Shown: positions 1 to 9,789, counted from the stretch's first letter. The stretch: 64,000 bases of DNA from Pseudomonas indica NBRC 103045 (GCF_002091635.1 NZ_BDAC01000021.1:1-64000), one strand, 5' to 3'. Numbers and translations are program-made. The notes: generated from the sequence alone by a model not told the origin.

Positions 1-25
1 CCGCACGGGGCGGGCTTTTTCGTCG
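1..25. terminator. Partial terminator at window edge
   Basis: A GC-rich stretch followed by five T (GGGGCGGGCTTTTT) sits just beyond the metQ stop. Read on the minus strand it begins AAAAAGCCCGCCCC, the usual form of a bidirectional intrinsic terminator whose other arm lies outside the window. Only half the hairpin is visible, so this is tentative. Confidence 0.4.
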
Positions 26-40
26 CGAGGGTGAGGGCGA

Positions 41-811
41 TCAGAACGCCGGCACCACGGCGCCCTTGTACTTCTCTTCGATGAACTGCTTCACCTCGGC
101 GCTGTTCAGGGCCTTGGCCAGTTTCTGCATGGCGTCGCTGTCCTTGTTGTCCGGGCGGGCGACGAGGATGTTCACGTAGGGCGAGTCGCTGCCTTCGATC
201 ACCAGGGCGTCCTTGGTCGGGTTCAGCTTGGCTTCCAGGGCGTAGTTGGTGTTGATCAGCGCCAGGTCGACCTGGGTCAGCACGCGCGGCAGGGTGGCGG
301 CTTCCAGTTCACGGACTTTCAGCGACTTCGGGTTCTCGACGATGTCCTTCGGCGTGGCGAGGATGTTGCTCTTGTCCTTCAGCTTGATCACACCGGCCTT
401 GTCCAGCAGCAGCAGGGCACGGCCGCCGTTGGTGGCGTCGTTGGGAATGACCACGGTGCCGCCCTGGGGCAGCTCGTCGAGGCTCTTGATCTTGCTGGAG
501 TAAGCGCCGAACGGTTCGACGTGCACACCGGTGACGGCGACCAGCTCGGTGCCCTTGCCCTTGTTGAACTCATCCAGGTACGGCTGGTGCTGGAAGAAGT
601 TGGCGTCCAGGCGCTTCTCGGCGACCTGGATGTTCGGCTGCACGTAGTCGGTGAAGACCTTCACGTTCAGCTCGACCCCTTCCTTGGCCAGGGCCGGTTT
701 GACGAATTCGAGGATTTCTGCGTGCGGCACCGCGGTGGCGGCGACGGTCAGGCTTTCGGCCTGGGCGGAGAAGGCCGCGAAGGCGGCGACGGCAGCGAGC
801 AGTTTTTTCAT
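41..811 (-). CDS. metQ: MetQ, D-methionine-binding periplasmic protein (NlpA family)
   Basis: Substrate-binding component of a methionine ABC importer, 256 aa. It has a classical Sec signal peptide ending AFSAQA-ES at about residue 18, then the NlpA-family start (LTVAATAVPHAEILEFVKP). The usual family lipobox cysteine is absent, so the protein is probably soluble periplasmic rather than lipid-anchored. It lies 49 bp downstream of metI in a metN-metI-metQ operon on the minus strand, which fixes the role. It corresponds by synteny to PA5505. Whether it prefers D- or L-methionine cannot be read from the sequence. Confidence 0.93.
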   Translation of the reverse strand: MKKLLAAVAAFAAFSAQAESLTVAATAVPHAEILEFVKPALAKEGVELNVKVFTDYVQPNIQVAEKRLDANFFQHQPYLDEFNKGKGTELVAVTGVHVEPFGAYSSKIKSLDELPQGGTVVIPNDATNGGRALLLLDKAGVIKLKDKSNILATPKDIVENPKSLKVRELEAATLPRVLTQVDLALINTNYALEAKLNPTKDALVIEGSDSPYVNILVARPDNKDSDAMQKLAKALNSAEVKQFIEEKYKGAVVPAF

Positions 812-860
812 CGGTTCGGTTCCTTATGGGAAGAGGTCGTTCCGGCGGATAGCCGATCGG

Positions 861-1526
861 TCATTTACGGGAAAAATGCACCACCAGCTTGTCGCCGACG
901 GTTTGCAGAATCTGTACGAGCACCAGCAGCAGGACCACGGTGACCACCATCACGTCGGTCTGGAAGCGCTGGTAGCCGAAGCGGATGGCCAGGTCGCCGA
1001 GGCCGCCCGCGCCGACCACGCCGGCCATCGCGGTGTAGGAGACCAGGGTGATGGCGGTAACGGTGACGGCGGCGAAGATGCCCGGCCGCGCTTCCGGCAG
1101 CAGGGCGTTCCAGATGATCTGGCGGGTGGTGGCGCCCATCGCCTGGGTGGCCTCGATGATGCCGCGATCCACTTCGCGCAGCGCCGTTTCCACCAGACGG
1201 GCGAAGAACGGCGTGGCGCCCACCACCAGAGGCGGGATGGCGCCGGCCACGCCCAGCGAGGTGCCGGTGAGCAGCACGGTGAACGGAATCATCACGATCA
1301 GCAGGATGATGAACGGCAGCGAGCGCAACACGTTGACCAGCAGCGAGAGCAGCCCGTAGAGCGCCTTCTGCTCGAACAACTGGCGCGGCCCGGTGAGGAA
1401 CAGCAGCACGCCCAGCGGCAGGCCGAGGATCACGGTGAACAGCAGCGAGCCGCCGAGCATCAGCAGGGTGTCGAGGGTCGCCAGCCAGATTTCGTACCAG
1501 TCGACATGGGTGAACAGGGCTTCCAT
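861..1526 (-). CDS. metI: MetI, methionine ABC transporter permease
   Basis: Inner-membrane permease of the MetNIQ importer, 221 aa, the normal family length. About five hydrophobic spans are visible, with the binding-protein-dependent permease (EAA) loop around EATQAMGATTRQIIWNALLPEA. Its ATG overlaps the metN stop in an ATGA arrangement, indicating translational coupling between ATPase and permease. metQ follows 49 bp later. Corresponds to PA5504 by order. Confidence 0.95.
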   Translation of the reverse strand: MEALFTHVDWYEIWLATLDTLLMLGGSLLFTVILGLPLGVLLFLTGPRQLFEQKALYGLLSLLVNVLRSLPFIILLIVMIPFTVLLTGTSLGVAGAIPPLVVGATPFFARLVETALREVDRGIIEATQAMGATTRQIIWNALLPEARPGIFAAVTVTAITLVSYTAMAGVVGAGGLGDLAIRFGYQRFQTDVMVVTVVLLLVLVQILQTVGDKLVVHFSRK

Positions 1527-2533
1527 CAGCGCAGCACCTCCACGTGTACATCGGCGGCGTTGAGACGGATGAGGGCGGATTCGACGTCACCGCCGACCAG
1601 CGCCAGGGTCAGTTGGCCGTAGGGCGTCTCCTTGATGCGGTCGATACGCCCGGCCAGGATGCTGTAGTCCACGCCGGTGTCGCGGGCGATGGTGCCCAGC
1701 AGCGGCGCATAGGTGGCCTCGCCGCGGAAGGTCAGGCGCAGGATACGGCCCGGCACATGGGCGAAGTCGTCGTGTTGTTCGTCCTCGTCCACGTGCTCGG
1801 CTTCCAGGACAAAGCGGCGGGTGGTCGGATGTTGCGGGTGGAGGAAGACGTCGGCCACCGGCCCCTGTTCGACGATCACCCCGCCGTCCATCACCGCGAC
1901 GCGGTCGCAGACGCGGCGGATCACGTCCATCTCATGGGTGATCAGTACGATGGTCAGGCCCAGCTCGCGGTTGATCTCGGCCAGCAGTTGCAGGACTTGG
2001 CCGGTGGTCTGCGGGTCGAGGGCGCTGGTGGCTTCGTCGCAGAGCAGGATCTTCGGTCGGGTGGCCAGGGCGCGGGCAATGCCGACGCGCTGCTTCTGGC
2101 CGCCGGAGAGTTGCGCCGGGTACTTCTTCGCGTGGTCGCCGAGGCCGACACGGGCCAGCAGCTCGGCGACGCGTGCATCGATCTCCGCCGCCGACAGTTC
2201 GCCGGCCAGGCGCAGCGGCATGGCGACGTTATCGGCCACGGTCTTGGAGGCGAGCAGGTTGAAGTGCTGGAAGATCATCCCGACGCGCTGGCGGAAGCGC
2301 CGCAAGCCGTCGGCGTCCAGCGCGGTGACGTCGGTCCCGTCGATGACGATGCGCCCGCCGGAGGGCTCTTCCAGGCGGTTGATCAGGCGCAGCAGGGTGC
2401 TCTTGCCGGCACCGGAATGGCCGATCAGCCCGAACACCTGGCCGCCCTGGATATCCAGGGTGGTGGGTTGCAGGGCGGGGATGTCGCGTCCGGCGACGCG
2501 GTAGGTTTTATAAACCTGCTGAAACTCGATCAC
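1526..2533 (-). CDS. metN: MetN, methionine ABC transporter ATPase
   Basis: ATPase of the MetNIQ importer, 335 aa. Walker [10 protein letters not shown] lies near residue 38, the signature LSGGQKQR near 142 and Walker [13 protein letters not shown] near 165. The last ~90 residues form the NIL regulatory domain typical of MetN ([16 protein letters not shown] to VEVLR), which in studied homologues binds methionine and causes trans-inhibition. First gene of metNIQ; the region upstream on this strand to 2681 contains no gene. Confidence 0.96.
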   Translation of the reverse strand: MIEFQQVYKTYRVAGRDIPALQPTTLDIQGGQVFGLIGHSGAGKSTLLRLINRLEEPSGGRIVIDGTDVTALDADGLRRFRQRVGMIFQHFNLLASKTVADNVAMPLRLAGELSAAEIDARVAELLARVGLGDHAKKYPAQLSGGQKQRVGIARALATRPKILLCDEATSALDPQTTGQVLQLLAEINRELGLTIVLITHEMDVIRRVCDRVAVMDGGVIVEQGPVADVFLHPQHPTTRRFVLEAEHVDEDEQHDDFAHVPGRILRLTFRGEATYAPLLGTIARDTGVDYSILAGRIDRIKETPYGQLTLALVGGDVESALIRLNAADVHVEVLR

Positions 2534-2681
2534 GGAGCGAACCTTGTGGGTGCGGTCAGGGCGAATGAAAGAGAAAGCCTAGGCGGTTGGCCAAAGGCGC
2601 GCATTCTAGCCTGTTTGCTTATGCACTCTTAGTCTTTCTTGCTTGGTTGTTCGCCGCTTCTGGAATAAGCGAAGCGGCGTG

Positions 2682-3515
2682 TCACCGGCGCGGGCTGAGC
2701 ACCAGGCGCGGGACCTGTTCCGGCTTCAGCGACTGGCTCAGGCGCAGGCCGAAGGCCGGGTCGAGCTTCTTCACCCGGGCCGACAGCAGCGCGGCGACCC
2801 AGGGGTAGTCCTTGGCCTGGCGGACTTCGACGCGCACCGCGCAATCGAACGTCACCACGTCGGCGGCTACGGCATCGAGCAGTTCGCGCAGGCTGTCGTT
2901 GTCCTGGCTGTCCAGCATCGGCAGCGGCACGGCGCTGCTGGCGGCGGCCGGGTCGATCAGGCGTGCGCTCGGCTTGGCCGGCGCGGGCTTTTCTTCCTGC
3001 GGCGCACCGGGCAATCGGGTGGCCTGGATCGCCTGGGCCTGGCGCTCGGCGGCCTCCTGAAGACGGCGGGCCTGTTCGTTGCGCGCCGCCGTTTCGCGGG
3101 CGGCTCGTTCGGCAGCCTGCTTCTCGGCCTCGCGGGCCTGGTTGAGCGCGCCGTCCAGGCCGGTGGCCAGCGCCGGGGCGTTGGGCATCAGGCTGCGTGC
3201 ATGGCTGAGGGCCTTGGCGGCGGCGTCCAGGTCGTTGTTCTGCAAGGCCGTCTGGCCCTGTTGCAGGTAGGCCTCGGCCAGTTGCCGCTGGTACTGCTCC
3301 AGGCGGGTATCGCCGGCCGCGTTCCGCTGGAGCGTCGCGAGCTGGCTTTCGGCGCTTTCCAGGTTGCCGCCGTTCAGGCTCTGTTCCAACTGGCGGAACG
3401 CCGCGACGCGCTCATCGACGGGCGCCTCATAAGGCTGGCTCGGGTGCTGCTGGCAGGCGGCCAGCAGCAGCGATATCAGCGCAACGGGCAGGTAACGGGT
3501 GGCGAATGGCGTCAT
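2682..3515 (-). CDS. PA5502-like lipoprotein with coiled-coil/TPR-like repeats
   Basis: Predicted outer-envelope lipoprotein of 277 aa. The signal peptide ends with lipobox LLAAC at about residue 20. Residues ~35-180 are Ala/Glu/Gln-rich helices with TPR-like spacing (YLQQGQTALQNNDLDAAAKAL), followed by a coiled coil rich in AAERAARE. The C-terminal ~80 residues look like a small globular domain. It sits between znuB and metN, where P. aeruginosa has PA5502. The gene starts 80 bp after znuB, so read-through from the zinc operon is possible. Function is unknown. Confidence 0.82.
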   Translation of the reverse strand: MTPFATRYLPVALISLLLAACQQHPSQPYEAPVDERVAAFRQLEQSLNGGNLESAESQLATLQRNAAGDTRLEQYQRQLAEAYLQQGQTALQNNDLDAAAKALSHARSLMPNAPALATGLDGALNQAREAEKQAAERAARETAARNEQARRLQEAAERQAQAIQATRLPGAPQEEKPAPAKPSARLIDPAAASSAVPLPMLDSQDNDSLRELLDAVAADVVTFDCAVRVEVRQAKDYPWVAALLSARVKKLDPAFGLRLSQSLKPEQVPRLVLSPRR

Positions 3516-3595
3516 TCCTGCAGCATCTCGATCTGGACGAAAGGGTCAAGTCTACACTGCGCGGCGAAGCGGCACCAAACCGCCGCGACGCCGGG

Positions 3596-4384
3596 TCACG
3601 CCGTGCGGCGCGGCAGCACGAAGCTGAGCAGGAACAACGAGGCGGCGCTGACCACGATGGACGGGCCGGCCGGGGTGTCCTCGTACCAGGACAGCGCCAG
3701 CCCGCAACAGACCGCCACCAGCCCGAGGGCGCTGGCACCCAGGGCCATCTGCTCCGGGGTGCGCGCGTGGCGCTGGGCGGCGGCGGCCGGGATGATCAGC
3801 AGCGAGGTGATCAGCAGCACGCCGACGATCTTCATCGCCACCGCGATCACCACGGCGATCAGCAGCATCAGGGCGAGGCGGATGGCCGCCACCGGCAGCC
3901 CTTCGACCTTGGCCAGTTCCTCGTGGACGGTGATCGCCAGCAGCGGCCGCCAGAGCGGAATCAGGATCAGCAGCACCAGCGCGCTGCCGCCGAGAATCCA
4001 GGCCAGGTCGCCGGGGCCGACGGCGAGCAGGTCGCCGAACAGGTAGCTCATCAAGTCGACGCGCACGTCCTTCATGAAGCTCAGCACCACCAGGCCGAGG
4101 GACAGGGTGCTGTGGGCGAGGATGCCGAGCAGGGTGTCGGAGGCCAGTGGCTGGCGCTGTTGCAGGGTCACCAGGAGCACGGCGAGCAGCACGCAGCCGG
4201 CGGTCACCGCCAGGGTCGGGCTGACGTCCAGCAGCAGGCCCAGGGCGACGCCGAGCAGCGCCGCGTGGGACAGGGTGTCGCCGAAATAGGCCATGCGCCG
4301 CCAGACCACGAAGGAGCCGAGCGGGCCGGCCACCAGGGCCAGGGCGAGGCCGGCGAGCAGGGCGTTGAACAGGAAATCAGCCAT
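3596..4384 (-). CDS. znuB: ZnuB, zinc ABC transporter permease
   Basis: Membrane permease of the ZnuABC high-affinity zinc importer, 262 aa. The start [12 protein letters not shown] at 4384 is chosen because it matches the ABC-3 family N terminus. A longer reading frame upstream is only znuC in another frame. It has about eight or nine hydrophobic segments. The start overlaps the end of znuC by 8 bp, so the two are translationally coupled in the order zur-znuC-znuB. Confidence 0.95.
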   Translation of the reverse strand: MADFLFNALLAGLALALVAGPLGSFVVWRRMAYFGDTLSHAALLGVALGLLLDVSPTLAVTAGCVLLAVLLVTLQQRQPLASDTLLGILAHSTLSLGLVVLSFMKDVRVDLMSYLFGDLLAVGPGDLAWILGGSALVLLILIPLWRPLLAITVHEELAKVEGLPVAAIRLALMLLIAVVIAVAMKIVGVLLITSLLIIPAAAAQRHARTPEQMALGASALGLVAVCCGLALSWYEDTPAGPSIVVSAASLFLLSFVLPRRTA

Positions 4385-5150
4385 GATTGCAGTTCGGCCC
4401 GTGCACGTGGGGTTTGCCGACCACCACGCTGCCGTGCAGATCGTGGGCGTGGTCGTGATGGTGGTGGTAGATGGCCAGGCTGCGAGCGTCCTGGCCGAAC
4501 AGCTCGACGAACGCCGGGTCGCCGCTGACCTGCTCCGGGTGGCCGGAACAGCAGACATGGCGGTTGAGGCAGACCACCTGGTCGGTGGTGCTCATCACCA
4601 GGTGAAGGTCGTGGGAGACCATCAGCACGCCGCAGCCGTGGCGGTCGCGCAGACGGGTGATCAGACGATACAGCTCGGCCTGCCCGGCCACGTCGACGCC
4701 CTGCACCGGCTCGTCCAGCACCAGCAGCTCCGGCTCGCGCAACAGGGCGCGGGCGAGCAGCACGCGCTGCAACTCACCGCCGGAAATGCTCTGCAAGGGG
4801 CTGTCGATCACCTGTTCCGCGCCCACCTCGCCCAGCGCCGCCAGCGCCTTCGGGCGGTCCACGCCAGGCACCAGGCGCAGGAAGCGCAGCACGGTCAGCG
4901 GCAGGGTGGCATCCACCTGGAGCTTCTGCGGCATGTAGCCGATGCGCAGGCGCGGCCGTCGCCAGACCTCGCCCTGGTCCGGGGTCAGCAGGCCGAGCAC
5001 GGCGCGCACCAGGGTGGTCTTGCCGGCGCCGTTGGGACCGATCAGGGTGACGATCTCGCCCGGCTTCACGCTCAACTGGACGTCTTCCAGCACCGCCTGG
5101 CCGGCGTAGCGCACGCCGACTCCGCTCAGGCGTATCAGCGCATCGCTCAT
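4377..5150 (-). CDS. znuC: ZnuC, zinc ABC transporter ATPase
   Basis: ATPase of the zinc importer, 257 aa from the ATG at 5150 ([17 protein letters not shown]). Walker A is GPNGAGKTT, the signature SGGELQR and Walker [13 protein letters not shown]. The C terminus is His-rich ([13 protein letters not shown], then H-G-P-N-C-N-H-G), as in other ZnuC proteins, and may hold zinc. The start overlaps the zur stop by 4 bp. Repression by Zur at the divergent zur/znuA promoter is expected. Confidence 0.96.
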   Translation of the reverse strand: MSDALIRLSGVGVRYAGQAVLEDVQLSVKPGEIVTLIGPNGAGKTTLVRAVLGLLTPDQGEVWRRPRLRIGYMPQKLQVDATLPLTVLRFLRLVPGVDRPKALAALGEVGAEQVIDSPLQSISGGELQRVLLARALLREPELLVLDEPVQGVDVAGQAELYRLITRLRDRHGCGVLMVSHDLHLVMSTTDQVVCLNRHVCCSGHPEQVSGDPAFVELFGQDARSLAIYHHHHDHAHDLHGSVVVGKPHVHGPNCNHG

Positions 5151-5629
5151 GCGGCCTCCCGACAGGCGGCACACAGGCCGACGATTTCCACGGTCTGCCC
5201 TTCCACGGTGAAGCCCACCGTCCGCGCGCCGGCGACGATCGCCTCGCTGATCGCCGGCTGCTCCAGCTCGATGGCGGTGTGGCACTGGCGGCAGATGAGG
5301 AACTGGCCTTGGTGGGCGTGCTCCGGGTGGTTGCAACCGACGAAGGCGTTGAGCGAGGCGATGCGGTGCACCAGGCCGTTTTCCAGCAGGAAGTCCAGGG
5401 CGCGGTAGACGGTGGGCGGTGCGGCGCGGCGACCGTCTTCCTCGCTCAGCACGGCGAGGATGTCGTAGGCGCCCAGCGGTTTGTGGCTCTGCCAGACCAG
5501 CTCCAGCACGCGCCGACGCAGGGCGGTCAGCCGCACGCCCTGGCGCGCGCAGAGCGCGTCGGCTTCGCTGAGGGCGCTGTGCACGCAGCGGGAGTGGTCA
5601 TGGGGGCGGCAGGCCAGGGGTGTTTTCAT
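5147..5629 (-). CDS. zur: Zur (Np20), Fur-family zinc uptake regulator
   Basis: Zinc-responsive Fur-family repressor, 160 aa. The winged helix ([16 protein letters not shown], then [18 protein letters not shown]) is followed by a metal-binding half with H/C ligands ([20 protein letters not shown]) and a terminal CAAC pair for structural zinc. It is the first gene of zur-znuCB and divergent from znuA across 63 bp. The order matches P. aeruginosa np20 (PA5499). The gene choice as Zur rather than Fur rests on the znu context and the extra cysteines. Confidence 0.95.
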   Translation of the reverse strand: MKTPLACRPHDHSRCVHSALSEADALCARQGVRLTALRRRVLELVWQSHKPLGAYDILAVLSEEDGRRAAPPTVYRALDFLLENGLVHRIASLNAFVGCNHPEHAHQGQFLICRQCHTAIELEQPAISEAIVAGARTVGFTVEGQTVEIVGLCAACREAA

Positions 5630-5649
5630 GGGCGGCGACGTCCGGGAAA

Positions 5650-5672
5650 AGAGACGTTATTCTATTACTCTT
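5650..5672. promoter_or_regulatory. Candidate Zur operator between zur and znuA
   Basis: An AT-rich, imperfectly palindromic island GACGTTATTCTATTACTC (5653-5670) stands out in a GC-rich context. It lies in the 63-bp divergent intergenic region, 23 bp upstream of the znuA GTG. Its GTTAT...ATTAC core resembles the gammaproteobacterial Zur box (GTTATA-type half sites around a short centre). Assignment is from position and resemblance only. Confidence 0.55.
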
Positions 5673-5692
5673 TTGCCCCCGAGTGACTGCCC

Positions 5693-6658
5693 GTGTTCCG
5701 CCTTTTCCTTCCGCTCGTACTTTGCGCCTTTTCCTCCCTGGCCCAGGCCGAGGTGCGTCTGCTCACCAGCATCAAGCCTCTGCAGCTGATCGCCGCCGCC
5801 GTACAGGATGGCGTGGCAAAGCCGGACGTGCTGCTGCCGCCGGGCGCGTCGCCGCATCACTTCGCCCTGCGCCCTTCCGACGTGCGGCGGGTGCGCGAGG
5901 CCGACCTGTTCTACTGGATCGGCCCGGACATGGAGAGCTTCCTCATCCGCGTGTTGGAAGGCCGCGACAAGCCGAGCCTGGCCGTACAGGGCCTGGCGGG
6001 CCTGCACCTGCGCCATTTCGGCGAGGAAAGCCATCACGAAGAGGCCGACGACGAGCATGGCCACGAGCACAACGAGCATGCCGGCGAACACCACGAGGAA
6101 GACAGCGACGAGCATGATCATGCCCACCGTCCCGGCAGCCTGGATGCCCACCTCTGGCTGCTGCCGGCCAACGCCCGGACGATCGCGGCGCGCATGGCCG
6201 CCGATCTGAGCGCCGTCGACCCGGCCAACGCCGCGCGCTACCAGGCCAACCTGGCGGCCTTCCAGCAGCGCCTCGACGCCCTCGACCAGCGCCTCGCGGC
6301 CCGCGTGAGGCCGTTGGCCGGGAAGCCCTTCTTCGTCTTCCACGAGGCGTTCGATTACTTCGAAGCGGCCTACGGCATTCGTCACGCCGGCGTGTTCAGT
6401 GTCGCCGCCGAGGTGCAGCCGGGCGCCCGTCACGTCGCCGCCATGCGCGAGCGCCTGAAGACGGCCGGTCCGACCTGCGTGTTCAGCGAACCGCCGCTAC
6501 GCCCGCGTCTCGCCGAAACCCTGAGCGCCGGCTTGCCGGTGACCCTCGCCGAGCTGGATGCCATGGGCAGCGGCGTTGCCGTCGATGCCGGCGGCTACGA
6601 GCGCCTGCTGGATAATCTGGCGGGGGAGCTGGCGGGCTGCCTAGGTTCTGTACGATAA
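5693..6658 (+). CDS. znuA: ZnuA, periplasmic zinc-binding protein
   Basis: Zinc-capture protein of ZnuABC, 321 aa, starting at a GTG. The signal peptide ends SLAQA-E near residue 19. Cluster A-1 metal ligands are seen at HH 55-56, in the AHLWL segment near 153 and in the FHEAF segment. Residues ~108-146 form the charged His/Glu/Asp loop characteristic of ZnuA. It is transcribed divergently from zur-znuCB. The stop codon lies inside the left arm of a 135-bp interspersed repeat, so the last residues may have been shaped by that insertion. Confidence 0.95.
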   Translation: MFRLFLPLVLCAFSSLAQAEVRLLTSIKPLQLIAAAVQDGVAKPDVLLPPGASPHHFALRPSDVRRVREADLFYWIGPDMESFLIRVLEGRDKPSLAVQGLAGLHLRHFGEESHHEEADDEHGHEHNEHAGEHHEEDSDEHDHAHRPGSLDAHLWLLPANARTIAARMAADLSAVDPANAARYQANLAAFQQRLDALDQRLAARVRPLAGKPFFVFHEAFDYFEAAYGIRHAGVFSVAAEVQPGARHVAAMRERLKTAGPTCVFSEPPLRPRLAETLSAGLPVTLAELDAMGSGVAVDAGGYERLLDNLAGELAGCLGSVR

Positions 6659-6781
6659 GTGCCTGCGCTCGGTGATGCGTCGTTAAAAATCGGTTCGGAA
6701 TGCTCATTTACAGCTCGTAAACTCCGCTTCCTCACCGATTTTTGCCTCGCCTGACCTTCGCTCGGCGACTTTTCGTACAGA
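6647..6781. repeat. 135-bp interspersed palindromic repeat, copy 1
   Basis: Outer arms 6647-6660 and 6768-6781 pair with one mismatch. An internal 10-bp stem, AAAAATCGGT (6685-6694) with ACCGATTTTT (6734-6743), is perfect. A small TTTAC/GTAAA hairpin (6707-6721) lies inside it. A second copy of exactly the same length lies at 40212-40346. The internal stem sequence differs between copies but stays paired. The repeat overlaps the znuA stop and fills much of the gap before nrdJa. Family name not recognised with certainty. Confidence 0.88.
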
Positions 6782-6895
6782 CCTTCGAGAAGCTCTGATC
6801 GCTGGCCGGGAACTTCGCTCTCCCCAATACGCGCTAAGGTGAAAGGAGGCAGCCCGCGTCGCTGCCGACTCGCAACGCGTTGAGGGGGCCGCGGC

Positions 6896-9037
6896 ATGGC
6901 GAAGACCGGCGGTACCACCACGGCGCAGCTCCAGGGCATCCCCCTGCAGGCCGCCTCGGTGGAAATCTGGGAAGCGAAATACCGGCTGCGCGACCGCGAC
7001 GGTTCGCCGCTGGAAAGCCGGATCGACGAAACCTGGCAGCGCGTTGCCCGCGCCCTGGCGGACATCGAGGCGCCGGAGCTGCGCGAACATTGGTACGAGC
7101 AGTTCCTCTGGGCGCTGCGCAACGGCGCGGTGCCGGCCGGGCGGATCATTTCCAACGCCGGGGCGCAGAGCTACAAGCCGGCCACCTCGACGATCAACTG
7201 CACCGTCTCCGGCACCATCGGCGACTCGATGGACGACATCCTCGGCAAGGTCCACGAGGCCGGCCTGACCCTCAAGGCCGGCTGTGGCATCGGCTACGAA
7301 TTCTCCACCCTGCGGCCGCGCGGCGCCTATGTGTCCGGTGCCGGCGCGCACACCAGCGGGCCGCTGTCGTTCATGGATATCTTCGACAAGATGTGCTTCA
7401 CCGTCAGCTCGGCAGGCGGGCGGCGCGGCGCGCAGATGGCCACCTTCGACGTCGCCCACCCGGACGTGCGCGAGTTCATCCGCGCCAAGCGCGAGGACGG
7501 CCGGCTGCGCCAGTTCAACCTGAGCCTGCTGATCACCGACGAGTTCATGCAGGCGGTGGAAGCCGATGCGGACTGGCCGCTGCTGTTCCCGGTGCACGCC
7601 AAGGAGCACGACGAGCTGGACCTCGACGACCCGGCCCAGGTGCGCTGGCGCGAATGGCCGCTGCACGAAGGTTACTGCACACGGGAAGACGGCCTGGTGG
7701 CCTGCAAGGTCTACGGCAGCGTGCGCGCCCGTCACCTGTGGGACCTGATGATGGTCTCCACCTACGACTACGCCGAGCCGGGCTTCATCCTCATCGACCG
7801 GGTCAATCAGTCGAACAACAACTGGTGGTGCGAGGACATCCGCGCCACCAACCCCTGCGGCGAGCAGCCGTTGCCGCCCTACGGCTCCTGCCTGCTCGGT
7901 TCGATCAACCTGACCGGCTTCGTGCTCGACCCCTTCACTGCCGACGCCCGTTTCGACTGGGATCGGTTCCGCCAGGTGGTGCGCATCTTCACCCGCCTGC
8001 TGGACAACGTGGTGGAAATCAACGGCCTGCCACTGGAGCCGCAACGCCGCGAAATCCTCGACAAGCGCCGCCACGGCATGGGCTTCCTCGGCCTCGGCTC
8101 TGCGCTCGCTCTGCTTCGCCTGCGCTACGGCAGCCCGGAGGCCTGCGTGTTCACCGAGGAAGTGGCGCGGGAAATGGCGCTCACCGGCTGGCAGGTGGCG
8201 CTCGAACTGGCCCGGGAGAAAGGCCCGGCGCCGCTGCTGGCGCAGACCTTCGAGGTCAGCGCCGAGATGTTGCGCAAGCGCCCGGAAATGATTGCCGACG
8301 GCTACAAGGTGGGCGACCGCCTGCCCGGCCGAGTGCTGCACGCCCGCTATTCGCGCTACATGCAGCGCCTCGCCGAGCATGCCCCGGAGCTGGTGGCGGT
8401 ACTGGCCGAGCACGGGGCGCGCTTTACCCACCACAGCTCCATCGCGCCCACCGGCACCATCAGCCTGAGCTTGGCGAACAACGCCTCCAACGGCATCGAA
8501 CCGAGCTTCGCCCACCAGTACTCGCGCAACCTGATCCGCGCCGGCCGCAAGAGCAAGGACAAAGTGGAGGTGCTCAGCTACGAACTGCTGGCCTACCGCG
8601 CCCTGGTCAATCCACGCGCACGCCCCGGTTCGGATGACCCCGCCGAGCGCCTGCCGGATTACTTCGTCACCGCCGACGACATCGGCCCGACGCAACATGT
8701 GGATATCCAGGCGGCGGCGCAGAAGTGGGTGGACTCGTCCATCTCCAAGACCGCCAACGTGCCCACCGACTACCCCTTCGAGGCATTCAAGGACATCTAC
8801 CGCTACGCCTGGAAGCAGGGGCTCAAGGGTTGCACCACCTTCCGCTTCAATCCGGCCGCGTTCCAGGGCGTGCTGGTCAAGGAAGCCGACCTGGAGAAGA
8901 CCCGCTACCGCTTCGAGCTGGAAGACGGCAGCGTGGTGGAGCTGAAGGGCAACGAGGAGGTGGAGTACGACGGCGAGGTGCACACCGCCGCCAACCTCTT
9001 CGATGCGCTGAAGGAAGGCTATTACGGCAAGTACTGA
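6896..9037 (+). CDS. nrdJa: NrdJa, B12-dependent class II ribonucleotide reductase, catalytic part
   Basis: Adenosylcobalamin-dependent reduction of ribonucleotides for DNA synthesis, independent of oxygen. Length 713 aa. Visible active-site elements are STINCTVSG (redox Cys102), TNPCGEQPLPP (radical Cys321 and Glu323) and the substrate loop APTGTISLSLANNASNGIEP. The C-terminal part normally needed for re-reduction is encoded separately by the next gene, 15 bp downstream, as in P. aeruginosa nrdJa/nrdJb (PA5497/PA5496). The start is ATG after a G-rich segment. No cobalamin riboswitch could be recognised in the 114 bp between the repeat and the start. Confidence 0.95.
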   Translation: MAKTGGTTTAQLQGIPLQAASVEIWEAKYRLRDRDGSPLESRIDETWQRVARALADIEAPELREHWYEQFLWALRNGAVPAGRIISNAGAQSYKPATSTINCTVSGTIGDSMDDILGKVHEAGLTLKAGCGIGYEFSTLRPRGAYVSGAGAHTSGPLSFMDIFDKMCFTVSSAGGRRGAQMATFDVAHPDVREFIRAKREDGRLRQFNLSLLITDEFMQAVEADADWPLLFPVHAKEHDELDLDDPAQVRWREWPLHEGYCTREDGLVACKVYGSVRARHLWDLMMVSTYDYAEPGFILIDRVNQSNNNWWCEDIRATNPCGEQPLPPYGSCLLGSINLTGFVLDPFTADARFDWDRFRQVVRIFTRLLDNVVEINGLPLEPQRREILDKRRHGMGFLGLGSALALLRLRYGSPEACVFTEEVAREMALTGWQVALELAREKGPAPLLAQTFEVSAEMLRKRPEMIADGYKVGDRLPGRVLHARYSRYMQRLAEHAPELVAVLAEHGARFTHHSSIAPTGTISLSLANNASNGIEPSFAHQYSRNLIRAGRKSKDKVEVLSYELLAYRALVNPRARPGSDDPAERLPDYFVTADDIGPTQHVDIQAAAQKWVDSSISKTANVPTDYPFEAFKDIYRYAWKQGLKGCTTFRFNPAAFQGVLVKEADLEKTRYRFELEDGSVVELKGNEEVEYDGEVHTAANLFDALKEGYYGKY

Positions 9038-9052
9038 GCCCGGGGAATCGCC

Positions 9053-9733
9053 ATGACCGTGAAGATCGACAAGCGCATCAAGAGCTTCAAGGTGATCGAC
9101 GAGCGTGTCGCGCCGCCGCCGGTCTCCGAAGCCGGCGCGCCGGTGGAGATGGACGAGAGCCTGGAGCGCCCGGAAACGCTGGTGGGGGTGACCTACAAGA
9201 TCAAGTCACCGCTGTTCGAGCATGCGCTCTACGTGACCATCAACGACATCCTGCTGAACGCCGGGACACCCTACGAGCAGCGGCGGCCTTTCGAGATTTT
9301 CATCAACTCGAAGAACATGGACCACTTCCAATGGATCGTGGCCTTGACCCGCATCATGTCGGCCGTGTTCCGCAAAGGCGGAGACTGCACCTTCCTGGTG
9401 GAAGAGCTGAAGGCGGTGTTCGATCCGCGTGGCGGCTATCTCAAGCGCGGCGGGGTGTACATGCCCTCGATCGTGGCGGAGATCGGCGCGGTGCTGGAGC
9501 GGCACATGATCGCCATCGGCCTGCTTCCGGGACAACCGCTGGATGAGGCCCAACGGCGCTACCTGGCGGAAAAGCGCGCGGCCTACGAGGCCAGCCAGAA
9601 CGCCGTGGCGGTCGAGCCCGGCGACGGCTTCCCGCCGGGCGCGCAGCTCTGCGGCGCCTGCCATACCCAGGCGGTGGTGCAGGTGGAAGGTTGTGCCACC
9701 TGCCTGAACTGTGGGCATTCGAAGTGTGGGTGA
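9053..9733 (+). CDS. nrdJb: NrdJb, C-terminal subunit of split class II ribonucleotide reductase
   Basis: Second half of the B12-dependent reductase, 226 aa. It begins KIDKRIKSFKVIDE and continues through the TSCPD-type domain (GVTYKIKSP, FEIFINSKNMDHFQW, SIVAEIGAVLERHM). It ends in a cysteine-rich tail with CGACH and CATCLNCGHSKCG, which supplies the redox cysteines thought to reduce the active site after each turnover and may bind zinc. It is translated directly after nrdJa, so the two proteins are presumably made in equal amounts. Confidence 0.94.
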   Translation: MTVKIDKRIKSFKVIDERVAPPPVSEAGAPVEMDESLERPETLVGVTYKIKSPLFEHALYVTINDILLNAGTPYEQRRPFEIFINSKNMDHFQWIVALTRIMSAVFRKGGDCTFLVEELKAVFDPRGGYLKRGGVYMPSIVAEIGAVLERHMIAIGLLPGQPLDEAQRRYLAEKRAAYEASQNAVAVEPGDGFPPGAQLCGACHTQAVVQVEGCATCLNCGHSKCG

Positions 9734-9789
9734 GGATTTTCCCGGATGGCACGGCGCTGATCCGGATTACGGTTTCAGGAAGAGATTCG

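Noticed and set aside
2587-2808. Small hydrophobic ORF opposite the lipoprotein gene
   Set aside because: Overlaps the well-supported lipoprotein gene on the other strand and has no ribosome-binding site.
6681-6745. 135-bp repeat as an integron attC site
   Set aside because: The GTTRRRY core and its complement do not match at the ends, no integrase is near and copies are not arranged in cassettes.
6782-6895. Cobalamin riboswitch upstream of the B12-dependent reductase
   Set aside because: Only 114 bp are available after the repeat and no B12-box-like core was found.
6704-8983. 759-codon open frame antisense to nrdJa (and similar 900-codon frames opposite polA and the GGDEF-EAL gene)
   Set aside because: His/Gln/Gly/Arg-rich translations without family motifs, produced by high third-position GC of the real genes on the other strand.
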